In this document: piece after piece, positions 38,981-48,234 of the stretch
How positions within the stretch are numbered: position 1 is the first letter of the stretch
How the letters are laid out: the number at the start of each line of letters is the position of its first letter
DNA from: Erysipelotrichaceae bacterium
GTDB lineage: Bacteria > Bacillota_I > Bacilli_A > Erysipelotrichales > Erysipelotrichaceae
Reading direction: 5' to 3'
Assembly (NCBI GenBank): GCA_013334325.1
Contig: JAAXXT010000011.1
Coordinates: 1-60,765, forward strand
DNA: 60,765 nucleotides
Program-made: the position numbers and the translations under genes
The notes under the pieces: model-generated
Database searches by the model: none
Told to the model about the DNA's origin: nothing
What the model saw: the letters and a program-made list of their open reading frames with translations, nothing else

Positions 38981-40590
38981 TCAAGCTCAAAGGCATATGC
39001 ATCATACGGCATTAGGTCGAGTTCTTGATGAATTGGTGAATCTGTATTTGAGATGATTTTTTTGATTATACGACTTGGTATCTTATAATGGGTTTTCTGA
39101 TTCCCATAGTTCGCAACGATCAAAATACGTTTATGTTCATCTTGTCTTTCATATACAAATAAATGTTGATCTTTTGGTTCTAAAAGAGTAAATCTTCCAT
39201 CTTGGATAAGATCACTATAATCACTGTCTTTACGTAATTGGATAAGTGATCTATAGAAATTATAGACTGAGTTCTTATCATCGATCTGCTTTTCAGCGTT
39301 GACTTCCTTATAGTTCTTACAGAGTGGTAACCATGGTTTAGCTATTGAGAAACCTGCATTAGGAGAAGCATCCCATTGCATAGGTGTTCTTACATTGTCT
39401 CTTCCAAAAATACTGGCTGATTTTAAGAACGCTTCTTCAGATAATAAAGCACGATCGATAACGAGATCTTGATAGGCATTGATTGTCTCTACATCGACAT
39501 AATCCGATATAGTACTGAATCGTGCATTAGACATCCCTAATTCTTCACCTTGATATATAAACGGAGTGCCTTGCATAAAGTAGTTGATGAGGGCGAAAAA
39601 CTTAGCTGAGTGAACTGGATTAATCAAATCATCATTCCATCTAGAAATGATTCTTGGCATATCATGATTATTCCAAAACAAGGAGTTCCAGCCTTGGCCC
39701 ATCATACTGATCTGCCAATTACTAAGCACTTCTTTTAGTTTTACGAAATCCAAAGCACAAGGTTTCCATTTACCTAATGTCTCATCCCAATCAATCTTCA
39801 TATGGTCAAATTGAAAGATCATACTGAATTCAGAGCCATCTGGATTAGAATATTGTTTGGCTATTGGGATATCGACATTCCAACATTCTCCTACTGTAAG
39901 CGTGTTTCGTTTTCCAAAAGTAGCTTTATTCATTTCTTTAATGTAGGTATGGAGTTGAGGTCCATTGGCAGTTACCATAGATAAAGGTTCCTTCCCAATG
40001 TATTCAATGACATCGAATCGAAATCCTTCTATCCCTAGATCAAGCCAGATGTTCATCATCTGATATATTTCATTTCTTAATGCTTTGTTTTTCCAATTCA
40101 AATCAGGCATCTTCTTACTAAATAAGTGAAGAAAATATTCCTTTGTTTCCTCGTTGTATTCCCAAGCAGAACCTGAGAATGTACTAATAAGTGAGTTGGG
40201 TTCTTTCGCCCATACATAAAAGTCATTTGTACGATTTGATTTATTCTTACGACCTTCTATAAACCATTTATGTTCATCAGAAGTATGATTGAGTACTAAA
40301 TCTAAAATGATCTTGATATTACGATCTTGGGCTTCTTTAATCAATTGTTTCATGTCTTCCATAGATCCAAAAAGAGGATTGATCGATAGATAATCACTGA
40401 TATCATAGCCATTATCATCCATAGGAGAAGCATACACAGGTGAAAGCCATATGACGTCTATCCCCAATTTTTCTAAATAGTTTAGTTTACTGATCAAACC
40501 TTGAATATCACCAACCCCATCCCCATTTGAGTCCATAAATGATTTAGGATAGACTTGATAAACGACAGACTTCTTCCACCAATTTTTCAT
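38977..40590 (-). CDS. GH13 alpha-glucosidase (oligo-1,6-glucosidase / dextran glucosidase type)
   Basis: A 537-residue cytoplasmic GH13 enzyme. Conserved regions are DLVLNHTSDEH (about 97-107), the nucleophile D193 in GFRFDVIE, the acid E235 in TVGECWN and D310 in NNHDMPR. The start MKNWWKKSVVYQVYPKSF is typical of oligo-1,6-glucosidases and DexB. ATG at 40590 is preceded by GGAGATTAAT. It would hydrolyse imported isomalto-oligosaccharides to glucose, working after the GH66 enzymes. Confidence 0.92.
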   Translation of the reverse strand: MKNWWKKSVVYQVYPKSFMDSNGDGVGDIQGLISKLNYLEKLGIDVIWLSPVYASPMDDNGYDISDYLSINPLFGSMEDMKQLIKEAQDRNIKIILDLVLNHTSDEHKWFIEGRKNKSNRTNDFYVWAKEPNSLISTFSGSAWEYNEETKEYFLHLFSKKMPDLNWKNKALRNEIYQMMNIWLDLGIEGFRFDVIEYIGKEPLSMVTANGPQLHTYIKEMNKATFGKRNTLTVGECWNVDIPIAKQYSNPDGSEFSMIFQFDHMKIDWDETLGKWKPCALDFVKLKEVLSNWQISMMGQGWNSLFWNNHDMPRIISRWNDDLINPVHSAKFFALINYFMQGTPFIYQGEELGMSNARFSTISDYVDVETINAYQDLVIDRALLSEEAFLKSASIFGRDNVRTPMQWDASPNAGFSIAKPWLPLCKNYKEVNAEKQIDDKNSVYNFYRSLIQLRKDSDYSDLIQDGRFTLLEPKDQHLFVYERQDEHKRILIVANYGNQKTHYKIPSRIIKKIISNTDSPIHQELDLMPYDAYAFELE

Positions 40591-40591
40591 A

Positions 40592-41794
40592 TTAATCTCC
40601 AAAAACTGAGTTAAACTCTCCAAGTAGAATAGAGTTATTCACGATCTCATTGGTTACGATCTGAGCCATACCGATAACGAACTTTTCATTGACTAAAACA
40701 GTGAAACAGATTTCAGTTTCCATTTTAGCTTTCTTATAGAACCAATTCTCTCTGATGATCTCTTTAAGATAAGTTTCAAGCAATTCAGTATCGACTTCTT
40801 TTTTGACACCTATGATGATGCGTTGTGGATTCATCTGCATGATGAGATTGATGACAGCGATCCCAACGAAGTTATAGACTTCCAGCATCGTCTCATCGAC
40901 GATCTTCTTATCGACGACGTTTTCTCTAAAGACTTGATTATAGGTCACCGTTTGACCGATCTTCTGTTCAATACGATGTAATACTTCATCTTCATTGACA
41001 TACATTTCTAAACAACCGTGTTGACCACAGTAGCACTTCTTACCACCTGGGAATAATATTTGATGGCCTATTTCACCAGCTCCACCAAACTCACCTTTAT
41101 AAAGCTTCCCATTGATGATGATCCCAGAACCAACACCTTCCCCAACGGTCATACAAACAAAGCTATTATGACCTTTACCAAACTCAGAGTTAAGTTGATA
41201 AACCGCAAATGCGTTGACGTCGTTTTCGATGAAGATTACAACTCCAAATTCTTTTTTAAGATCATCACATAGATGAATATTACTCCAACCTAATAAGGTC
41301 GATGAGATCAACATTCCTTTATCGTCATCAACGATACCACTTATGGTGATCCCTATCGCAAATACTCTATCTTGATTCATAAGATGAAGTTCTTTGATCA
41401 ATATAGGTAATAATTCTTCATAGCTTGTCCCGATCTTAAAATCAGTAACAGAAGTTGAAATAATACTTGGTTCTAAATTACATAATGCAATAATCAATTT
41501 AGAAGCTTCTATCTTAACACTTAAGATAAAGCCAAAATCGTTATTAAACTTTAAATTAATTGGTTTTCTTCCCCCGGTAGAGGTCCCATCTCCAACTTCA
41601 AGAATCAATCCATCTTCTATGAGTGGATTGATAATTTTAGTGATGGTCGACTGGGCAAGACCAATCTCTTTACTGATCTCAGCTCGACTAATCAAATCGT
41701 GGGATCGTATGGCATTGATACAATGATAAATATTGATATCCTTTATCAGATCTTTATTGCCAGTACGATTGTTTATCGTTCTATCAACTTTCAT
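40592..41794 (-). CDS. ROK family transcriptional regulator (sugar-responsive repressor)
   Basis: A 400-residue XylR/NagC-type ROK protein. An N-terminal winged HTH (about 28-70; RAEISKEIGLAQSTITKIINPLIEDG) is followed by a sugar-kinase-like domain with ENDVNAFAVYQ, GEGVGSGIIING, GGAGEIGHQ and the zinc motif CYCGQHGCLE. Kinase residues may be degenerate. It lies inside the sugar operon between the GH66 and GH13 genes, overlapping the upstream GH66 stop. It probably represses the operon via the palindrome at 46459-46483 in the absence of an isomalto-oligosaccharide or glucose signal. Confidence 0.9.
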   Translation of the reverse strand: MKVDRTINNRTGNKDLIKDINIYHCINAIRSHDLISRAEISKEIGLAQSTITKIINPLIEDGLILEVGDGTSTGGRKPINLKFNNDFGFILSVKIEASKLIIALCNLEPSIISTSVTDFKIGTSYEELLPILIKELHLMNQDRVFAIGITISGIVDDDKGMLISSTLLGWSNIHLCDDLKKEFGVVIFIENDVNAFAVYQLNSEFGKGHNSFVCMTVGEGVGSGIIINGKLYKGEFGGAGEIGHQILFPGGKKCYCGQHGCLEMYVNEDEVLHRIEQKIGQTVTYNQVFRENVVDKKIVDETMLEVYNFVGIAVINLIMQMNPQRIIIGVKKEVDTELLETYLKEIIRENWFYKKAKMETEICFTVLVNEKFVIGMAQIVTNEIVNNSILLGEFNSVFGD

Positions 41795-43406
41795 ATTGCA
41801 TGTACACCATTGTCCAATATTGGATCTTATCAATCGTAAACTCTACTGCTTCCCCATGTTCATGAGGAACAATTCTATGCTCTACTTTTAACATTTTACC
41901 ATTTAGATCATCAGGACTGGCAATATACACCTCTTTGATCTTCTTGGTATTTAAAATACGAATCGTTGTATTAAGGATTGGTTCTGGTGTTTCTTTCTGA
42001 TCATACCAAACTGATTCTTTTTGATTGCTTAGATTGATCAGATTGATTGAACTATACTCTTTAGCTTTTCCTAAGATCGCATAGAGATATCCAGGTTCAG
42101 CTTTTATAGAGGTTGGTTTATTGATATAGAAGTCTGTATTGGTTCCATCATAACCACCAAATGAAGTATAAGAAAGATCAACTTTATCTCCATAAAGGAT
42201 CTCACTGTATTTGACGATAAAATCTAGGTATTGTTTGACCTTAGAACCAAAGGCATCACTATACTTCTTATAGTCTACATAGTAAGCATTGCTTAATATC
42301 CCATTATATTCTCCATAGAGTAGATTATAGGCTCCTAATGAGCTGCATATCGCATGCATAAGCAAAGCACCATTCTCGGAAAGCTCAACATTTTCTTGTG
42401 TCTTAAATGGAGGTAAATAGGCTGCTAAAACGATAGGTCTATTTTGAGATCTTAGTTTACCTTCAACGATGATCCTTCTAAGATCTTCATAGGTATTGTT
42501 TGGATTCCATACTTCTATGTAGACTACATCTTGTTTAGAATCGACGATGGTTTCTATTGGCCAATTATTGACATAATTAAAATCTATAAACAATTCCTTC
42601 TTTAATCCATTTAATTCCTTCAATACTAAATTTATAAAATCAGGCAACTCTTTCTCAAAGTCGATAAGTTCCCCATTCTTTCTTAATGAGTATTTAGGAA
42701 AGCCATATTGATCAAGATGGATCCCATCGAAATCCTTTATAGTAATAGCCTTTTTAAATTCATTGATGATGTGTTTTGACCAAGAGTGATCAATGGATAT
42801 ATCCATCATGCCTATTTGATCAAGAAGTGCGAAATACTTACCATCAGTTCTATACATCAATTCATCCATATGGACACTAAAATAATCGCTTTCAGCCCCA
42901 TAGATGGCCCCATACGCAACCGCAAACATTCCATACTTATGACAAAGATTAATTTTGTCTTTCAATATCCTATTGTCGATTTCACGTCCAAAGAAATCAG
43001 CATAAACAGTCTCCTCATTGATCAGATCATCATGACGATACATCCAGTCATAGAATTGGATGGTCGTAAGATGATAATCATTGAGTTGCTCAAACATAGA
43101 TTCATGATCTTCATCGATGGTCGTAAAGTTACTTACGAATCCATATCTAGGAACATCCGTTAGTTTCTTTACCACGTCGAATGCCGTGGTTTGTCCTTCA
43201 ACGTTGATAGAATATCCACCTAAGGGATATACACCAATCTTGACTGTATTTCTACCTTCCTTTAAATCGAAGCTCATATTTTTTATCACTTCATAAAGAT
43301 GGGTAACTGTAACTTCAGCTTTTGTTTGAGTATCAGAATAAATGATGAGTTGAACTTCTTCGAGTAAGCGATAAGCGCACTTATCCATTGTTATTTTATT
43401 GATCAT
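41784..43406 (-). CDS. Cytoplasmic glycoside hydrolase family 66 enzyme
   Basis: A 540-residue GH66 enzyme without signal peptide. PRYGFVSNF (about 86-94), FYDWMYRHD (about 118-126), nucleophile D232 in FDGIHLDQYG and acid/base E298 in VVYIEVWNP match the lipoprotein paralogue at 37199-38980. C-terminal beta domains end in the similar IQYWTMVYM stretch. An intracellular GH66 is unusual beside an extracellular one; it may cut imported long or cyclic isomalto-oligosaccharides. It is 3 bases after the MalG-like permease gene. Confidence 0.87.
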   Translation of the reverse strand: MINKITMDKCAYRLLEEVQLIIYSDTQTKAEVTVTHLYEVIKNMSFDLKEGRNTVKIGVYPLGGYSINVEGQTTAFDVVKKLTDVPRYGFVSNFTTIDEDHESMFEQLNDYHLTTIQFYDWMYRHDDLINEETVYADFFGREIDNRILKDKINLCHKYGMFAVAYGAIYGAESDYFSVHMDELMYRTDGKYFALLDQIGMMDISIDHSWSKHIINEFKKAITIKDFDGIHLDQYGFPKYSLRKNGELIDFEKELPDFINLVLKELNGLKKELFIDFNYVNNWPIETIVDSKQDVVYIEVWNPNNTYEDLRRIIVEGKLRSQNRPIVLAAYLPPFKTQENVELSENGALLMHAICSSLGAYNLLYGEYNGILSNAYYVDYKKYSDAFGSKVKQYLDFIVKYSEILYGDKVDLSYTSFGGYDGTNTDFYINKPTSIKAEPGYLYAILGKAKEYSSINLINLSNQKESVWYDQKETPEPILNTTIRILNTKKIKEVYIASPDDLNGKMLKVEHRIVPHEHGEAVEFTIDKIQYWTMVYMQYES

Positions 43407-43409
43407 AGC

Positions 43410-44231
43410 TTAACCTTTCACCGATCCACTTAAGAAATCACCTTTAATAAAGCGTTTCTGGAAGACAATAAAGAAGATAATGATTGGGACCAATGCGATA
43501 AGTGTCGCTGCGAAGATCAATCCCCAATCTGTCCCATGTTGTTGTCTAAACAATTGTATCGCGATTGGAAGTGTTCTCTTACCGACTGACTTGATGATGG
43601 TCAAAGCACTTGAGAATTCATCCCAGAATCCAGTGAAGGCAAAGATGGCGAAGGTACCTAATGCAGGTTTTGATAGAGGCATGATGATACGCGTAAAGAT
43701 GGTAAATCTACTTGCCCCATCGATGATAGCACTTTCTTCAATTTCTCGTGGAATGGATTGGAAGAAACCTCTTAAGAAGAAGGTATTATAGGCAATACCT
43801 GCCCCTACATAAAGTAGAATCAAACCAAAGTAACTATCTACCAAACCAATGGTGTTGATAAAGAGGAATTGAGGCACAATGTTTAATAAACCTGGGATCA
43901 TCAAGCTAAACAAGTATAGTTTAAATAATTTTTCTTTAAATCTAAATTCAAATCGAGCAAAGGCATAAGCAGACATCGAAGAAACGATTATAGCTACTAA
44001 GGTTGAAATAGATGAAACATACACACTATTCATAAAATACTTTAGGAAATTATTAGAAGACAAAGCAGCGATAAAATTTCCTAAGTAGAAAGCAGCTGGG
44101 ATCAAAATCGGTGGATAAGGGATAATATAAGAATCAGGAGTAAACGCTGTAGCTACCATATACATGAATGGAATGATGGTTGTAATGGAGAATAGTATCA
44201 ATACAATATACATCAATGTTTTCTTGATCAT
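43410..44231 (-). CDS. Carbohydrate ABC transporter permease (MalG type)
   Basis: A 273-residue permease with six transmembrane helices. The EAA loop IPREIEESAIIDGASRF...IIMPLSKPALGT (about 160-190) contacts the ATPase. Overlaps the MalF-type permease by 4 bases. It imports oligosaccharides delivered by the lipoprotein at 45198-46430. No ATPase gene is here, so a shared MsmK-type protein is expected elsewhere. Confidence 0.93.
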   Translation of the reverse strand: MIKKTLMYIVLILFSITTIIPFMYMVATAFTPDSYIIPYPPILIPAAFYLGNFIAALSSNNFLKYFMNSVYVSSISTLVAIIVSSMSAYAFARFEFRFKEKLFKLYLFSLMIPGLLNIVPQFLFINTIGLVDSYFGLILLYVGAGIAYNTFFLRGFFQSIPREIEESAIIDGASRFTIFTRIIMPLSKPALGTFAIFAFTGFWDEFSSALTIIKSVGKRTLPIAIQLFRQQHGTDWGLIFAATLIALVPIIIFFIVFQKRFIKGDFLSGSVKG

Positions 44232-45136
44232 AGTTGGCTCTCCTTATATCCCATATTCATAAATTTCATTTGACCCATAGCCAGGATGAAGATAAACAGT
44301 CCAACGATCACAGATAAGGCAGATGAATAACCAATATTGAAATCCGTGAAGGCTACTTTATACATATAGGATAATAAGACCTGAGTTCTACCCATAGGAG
44401 CTCCATTGGTCATTATGTACACTTGAGTAAATACATTGAATGATCCAACGAGCAAATTCGTCATGACGAAGAAGATAACAGGCTTTAAGAGTGGAACTGT
44501 GATATATCTAACCTTTTGAACAGTATTAGCTCCATCGATTTCAGCAGCTTCATAATAAGATCTATCGATGCCTTGTAGTCCAGCTAAGAAAACAATCATA
44601 TTCCAACCTATGCCTTTCCAAACAGCAAGGATCCATATAACAGCGTTCGCTGTCCATCGATTTGAGAACCATGAGATTGAATTAGGGATTATTCCTGATT
44701 TTAATAAGATGTAATTGATCAAACCCGCATCACCAGATTCAAAGATATATCTAAAGATCAAAGATACAATCAACCAACTTGTAATAACAGGGATATAGAA
44801 AAGGATTCTGAATAAGAATGATCCTTTAATTTTCGTATTGATGATGATGGCTAAAATGAGACCTAGAACCATTTGTGGTAGAACAGTAACGATCGCATAT
44901 AAAGCTGTATTGACAAATGAATCCCAAAGCACAACATCTTTAAGTGCTTTGATGTAATTCGCAAATCCAACAAACTTGTTCATTTTATCTAAGAAGATAT
45001 TATAGTCAGATAGACTCATATAGAAATTCTTAGCGATTGGGTAAAAGATAAAAATAAGCAATAAGATAAAACCAGGAAGAAGAAAAGGCAGCACCTCTAA
45101 TTCATTACGATATTTGTACTTCAGAGATTTTTTCAT
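44228..45136 (-). CDS. Carbohydrate ABC transporter permease (MalF/UgpA type)
   Basis: A 302-residue permease with six transmembrane helices; the EAA loop is DRSYYEAAEIDGANTVQKVRYITVPLLKP (about 190-218, only part shown in the family pattern). The start follows CAGGAGGAAGA. It pairs with the MalG-type permease and lies downstream of a hairpin after the binding-protein gene. Confidence 0.92.
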   Translation of the reverse strand: MKKSLKYKYRNELEVLPFLLPGFILLLIFIFYPIAKNFYMSLSDYNIFLDKMNKFVGFANYIKALKDVVLWDSFVNTALYAIVTVLPQMVLGLILAIIINTKIKGSFLFRILFYIPVITSWLIVSLIFRYIFESGDAGLINYILLKSGIIPNSISWFSNRWTANAVIWILAVWKGIGWNMIVFLAGLQGIDRSYYEAAEIDGANTVQKVRYITVPLLKPVIFFVMTNLLVGSFNVFTQVYIMTNGAPMGRTQVLLSYMYKVAFTDFNIGYSSALSVIVGLFIFILAMGQMKFMNMGYKESQL

Positions 45137-45155
45137 TCTTCCTCCTGGTTTAATA

Positions 45156-45185
45156 AATGAAAGGCATTTTTAGATGCCTTTCATT
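45156..45185 (-). terminator. Intercistronic hairpin between binding protein and permease genes
   Basis: AATGAAAGGCAT and ATGCCTTTCATT pair around a T/A-rich loop; on the minus strand it is followed by TATT. It probably acts as a partial terminator or 3'-end stabiliser, giving more binding protein than permease. Confidence 0.75.
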
Positions 45186-45197
45186 GCATTCAATTGT

Positions 45198-46430
45198 CTA
45201 CTTTAATAAAGCGTCGATTTCGGTTGCAGCGGCATTCAAAGCTTCTGTAGGAGTCTTTTCTCCTCTGAAGACACTTTCAATCGCCAATGATAATACTTGT
45301 TCAATGGAGCCCCAGTTTGCACTTGGTGTTCTCGGTTGAGCGGTTTCTAGTTGTTTGATATAAGTTGCTACATAAGCAGGAACATCAGTTAATGAAGATG
45401 AAGCTGTTTTTGTAACTGGGATCATACCTGTTTTAGCCATGATCTTTTGAACTTGGTCTTCCATCATGAATTGCATGAAGATCCAAGAAGCATCTTTATT
45501 AGCAGTCTTATTAAACATAACTAAGTCTTCTCCACCTACGACAGAAACGCTTCCACCTTTACCAGCAGGAATTGTAGAAACAACGGTACTGTCGATGGCT
45601 GATTGACCGATAATGGAGAAGTACCATGGGCCGTCATCGATCCACAAGTAATTCCCGCCAGCCATTCCGTCCCAAGCACTTGGTTGTTCACCAAACATTG
45701 CAGGACCGATTAAGCCTTCTTTATAGTAATCATACAATTGTTGAACAGCAGCAACACTATCAGCACTGTTTAAGTAACCAGTAGCGACGGTATATTTATC
45801 ATCTGTAATATTACCACCTAAAGTCCAGAAATAAGGTAAGAAGCCCCATGGGCCAAAGCCTTGAGGAACCAAGCCCCAACGTTCATCTTTATCTTTCAAT
45901 TGACGAGCTAAGGCAATCATTTCATCCCAAGTCTGAGGAGCAGCTGTCAAGCCTAATTCAGCCAATACAGCTTTACTATAAACAGCAACCTTAGTATTAG
46001 TATTCAAAGGTAATCCATAGTATTTTCCATCATAGAAATTGGTTGACAATGATCCAGCAAAGAAATTATCCTTTAGACCATCAAATTCGTCAAATGCACT
46101 TACTTCTTCAAGTATACCTTGTTTTGCGAACTCGGCAACCCATCCAATATCCATACGCATAACGTCCGGCGCTACATTTCCTGTATAAGCCGTAATTATT
46201 TGTTGTTTAAGCCCATCATAAGGCATACGTACAGATTCAATCTCAATGTCAGGATACTTTGCAGTAAACAATGGAAGAACTTCTTCTAAGAACAACTTTT
46301 CTTCGCCTTCGCTATAAGTGTGCCAGAACATTACTTTTCCACTTACTGGCTTAGGATCTGCTTTGCAGCTCGTTAGTCCTACGACCAACAAGAGTGCAAA
46401 TAACCCTACTAATACTTTCTTTAGAGTCAT
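45198..46430 (-). CDS. Sugar-binding lipoprotein of an ABC transporter
   Basis: A 410-residue family 1 extracellular solute-binding protein. A lipoprotein signal peptide ends at LTSC (about C22), followed by VMFWHTYSEGEEKLF and later WIDDGPWYFSIIG-type motifs of oligosaccharide binders. ATG at 46430 is set by AAGGAGGGTTAT. The first gene of the alpha-glucan operon, with promoter and palindromic operator just upstream. Expected ligand: isomalto-oligosaccharides, from the GH66/GH13 neighbours. Confidence 0.92.
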   Translation of the reverse strand: MTLKKVLVGLFALLLVVGLTSCKADPKPVSGKVMFWHTYSEGEEKLFLEEVLPLFTAKYPDIEIESVRMPYDGLKQQIITAYTGNVAPDVMRMDIGWVAEFAKQGILEEVSAFDEFDGLKDNFFAGSLSTNFYDGKYYGLPLNTNTKVAVYSKAVLAELGLTAAPQTWDEMIALARQLKDKDERWGLVPQGFGPWGFLPYFWTLGGNITDDKYTVATGYLNSADSVAAVQQLYDYYKEGLIGPAMFGEQPSAWDGMAGGNYLWIDDGPWYFSIIGQSAIDSTVVSTIPAGKGGSVSVVGGEDLVMFNKTANKDASWIFMQFMMEDQVQKIMAKTGMIPVTKTASSSLTDVPAYVATYIKQLETAQPRTPSANWGSIEQVLSLAIESVFRGEKTPTEALNAAATEIDALLK

Positions 46431-46450
46431 ATAACCCTCCTTGTAGAGAC

Positions 46451-46479
46451 ACAATAACATACTTTCTTCAATGAAGCAA
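46451..46479 (-). promoter_or_regulatory. Promoter of the alpha-glucan operon
   Basis: TTGCTT (46474-46479), 17-base spacer, TATTGT (46451-46456) on the minus strand. Moderate match, but a palindrome overlaps the -35 box and spacer. Confidence 0.5.
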
Positions 46480-46483
46480 GTAT
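46459..46483. promoter_or_regulatory. 25-bp palindrome, candidate ROK operator
   Basis: An odd-length palindrome with 11 of 12 base pairs matching; outer arms ATACTT and AAGTAT, inner CTTCA/TGAAG. It covers the -35 box and spacer of the operon promoter. Confidence 0.65.
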
Positions 46484-46561
46484 TGTTTTACTTTTTTAAC
46501 ATTTGTTATCATTTCTTTTATTTAGCATAGGTCCTATCTCTTATGATTTATTATGTTTAGA

Positions 46562-46586
46562 CAAAAATCATATACCTTCGTATATT
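46562..46586 (-). terminator. Terminator of the pst operon
   Basis: On the minus strand ATATAC and GTATAT pair around GAAG, then GATTTTTG. A short stem but well placed after pstB. Confidence 0.65.
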
Positions 46587-46620
46587 CATCGATCTATAGA
46601 ACGCAATACTCTTCTGTATA

Positions 46621-47382
46621 TTATCCAAATCTACCCGTAATATAATCACTGGTACTTTGTTCAACAGGATTGGTAAAGAGGTCTTTTGTTGGACCTGCTT
46701 CTATCATATCCCCCATTAACATGAATCCTGCTCGATCAGACAAACGTGCAGCTTGTTGAACACTATGAGGAATAATGATAATGGTATATTCAGCCTTAAG
46801 GGCTCTTAAGGATTCTTCTATCTTTAAAGTAGAGATTGGATCTAAAGCTGCACAAGGTCTATCTAATAGAATGATCTCTGAGCCTAACGCTAAGATCCTT
46901 GCGATACACAGACGTTGCTGTTGACCACCAGAGAGTCTTAAAGCGGAGGTATTCAAGCGATCTTTAACTTCATCCCAAAGGACAGTTAAACGTAAAGCTC
47001 TTTCTACTTTTTCTTTTAAGATAGTCATATCTTTGATCCCGCTTAGTCTAGGACCATAGGCGATATTATCGAAGATAGACATAGGTAAGGCAATGGGTTC
47101 TTCAAAAACCATCCCTATCTTACGTCTTAGTTCATTGACACTGATGTCTTCTGCTCTTATGTTTTTCCCATCGATGAGGATCTCACCTTCTACCCTTACC
47201 CCATGATCAAGATCACAAAGACGGGTAATGGCTCTAAACAAAGTGGTCGTTCCACTGTTGGCAGGTCCAAACAATGCGAATATTTCATTAGGTAAAATCT
47301 CAAGATTAAAATCCTTGATGACAAGTTTATCATTGTAATAAAAATTAAGATTCTTGATGACGATCTTTGCGGTTTTAGTCAT
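46621..47382 (-). CDS. pstB: PstB-like phosphate ABC transporter ATP-binding protein with altered catalytic motifs
   Basis: A 253-residue protein clearly of the PstB family by length and sequence (LDPIST, PMSIFDNIAYGPR, signature LSGGQQQRLCIAR at about 150-162). Three catalytic motifs are altered. Walker A reads GPANSGTTT (39-47), with threonine at position 45 in place of the invariant lysine. The residue after Walker B aspartate D174 is R175 instead of glutamate. The Q-loop glutamine is E94. The H-loop histidine H206 (IIPHS) is kept. The frame is intact and matches its neighbours. It may be a divergent PstB subgroup or may bind ATP poorly. No phoU follows. Confidence 0.85.
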   Translation of the reverse strand: MTKTAKIVIKNLNFYYNDKLVIKDFNLEILPNEIFALFGPANSGTTTLFRAITRLCDLDHGVRVEGEILIDGKNIRAEDISVNELRRKIGMVFEEPIALPMSIFDNIAYGPRLSGIKDMTILKEKVERALRLTVLWDEVKDRLNTSALRLSGGQQQRLCIARILALGSEIILLDRPCAALDPISTLKIEESLRALKAEYTIIIIPHSVQQAARLSDRAGFMLMGDMIEAGPTKDLFTNPVEQSTSDYITGRFG

Positions 47383-47391
47383 AGTGTCCTT

Positions 47392-48234
47392 CTATCTATT
47401 TTTCGCCACAAATCGATTAACGATCATGTTGGCGGCGATGTTGATCGCTAGGATAATAATGATCAATAAGGTAGCTGTCCCATAAGCTCTCTCCATAGAG
47501 ATACCTTCTCTCGCTAAGATATAGAAGTGGACTGCCATCGTACGGGCAGGTGCGAAGATAGAAGTAGGCATACGTAAAGAAGATCCCGCAGTTAAGATGA
47601 CCGCAGCTGTTTCAGCCACACAACGACCTATCCCTAAAATGACGCCTGTTGCGATCCCAGGAAATGAGGAAGGTAAAACAGCACCCAAAATGGTTTGCCA
47701 CTTAGTCCCCCCTAAAGAATAACTGACTTCACGATATCCAACAGGTACTGATCTTATCGCTTCTTCTGAGGTTCTAATGATGGTAGGTAAAATCATTACC
47801 CCCATCGTTAATCCTCCTGATAAGACTGACCATCCCATTTTTAGATAAATGACGAAGAATATGAATCCAAAGAGTCCATAGACGATGGACGGGATCGCCG
47901 CTAATGACTCAGCACTAAATCGAATGATCTTGGTTATTTTGGTTTCTCTGGTAAATTCAGTTAAGTAGAAAGCAGTGCCTACCCCAAACGGAGTCGCAAA
48001 TAGGACCGCTAAAACAGTGACCATCATCGTACTGACGATCGTCGAAAGTATACCACCAGATCTTCCCATATCACTGGGGCTTTCCGTTAAGAATTGCCAA
48101 GTCAAAGTAGGTAAGCCTTTTATGAGGATAAATGAAATGATAAAGAATAGAAGAAGAACTACTAAGATCGATATCAACCAGATAATGAATTTAGCGATCA
48201 ACTCAGATGTTTTTGGGCGAATCTTCATGTTCAT
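47392..48234 (-). CDS. pstA: Phosphate ABC transporter permease PstA
   Basis: A 280-residue permease with six transmembrane helices. SIVYGLFGFIFFVI and the EAA loop YREVSYSLGGTKWQTI...VLPSSFPGI are typical. The start overlaps the pstC stop (TAATG); a second ATG six bases in has better-spaced GAGGTAATG, so the true start may be 48228. Works with PstC, PstB and PstS to import phosphate. Confidence 0.94.
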   Translation of the reverse strand: MNMKIRPKTSELIAKFIIWLISILVVLLLFFIISFILIKGLPTLTWQFLTESPSDMGRSGGILSTIVSTMMVTVLAVLFATPFGVGTAFYLTEFTRETKITKIIRFSAESLAAIPSIVYGLFGFIFFVIYLKMGWSVLSGGLTMGVMILPTIIRTSEEAIRSVPVGYREVSYSLGGTKWQTILGAVLPSSFPGIATGVILGIGRCVAETAAVILTAGSSLRMPTSIFAPARTMAVHFYILAREGISMERAYGTATLLIIIILAINIAANMIVNRFVAKNR

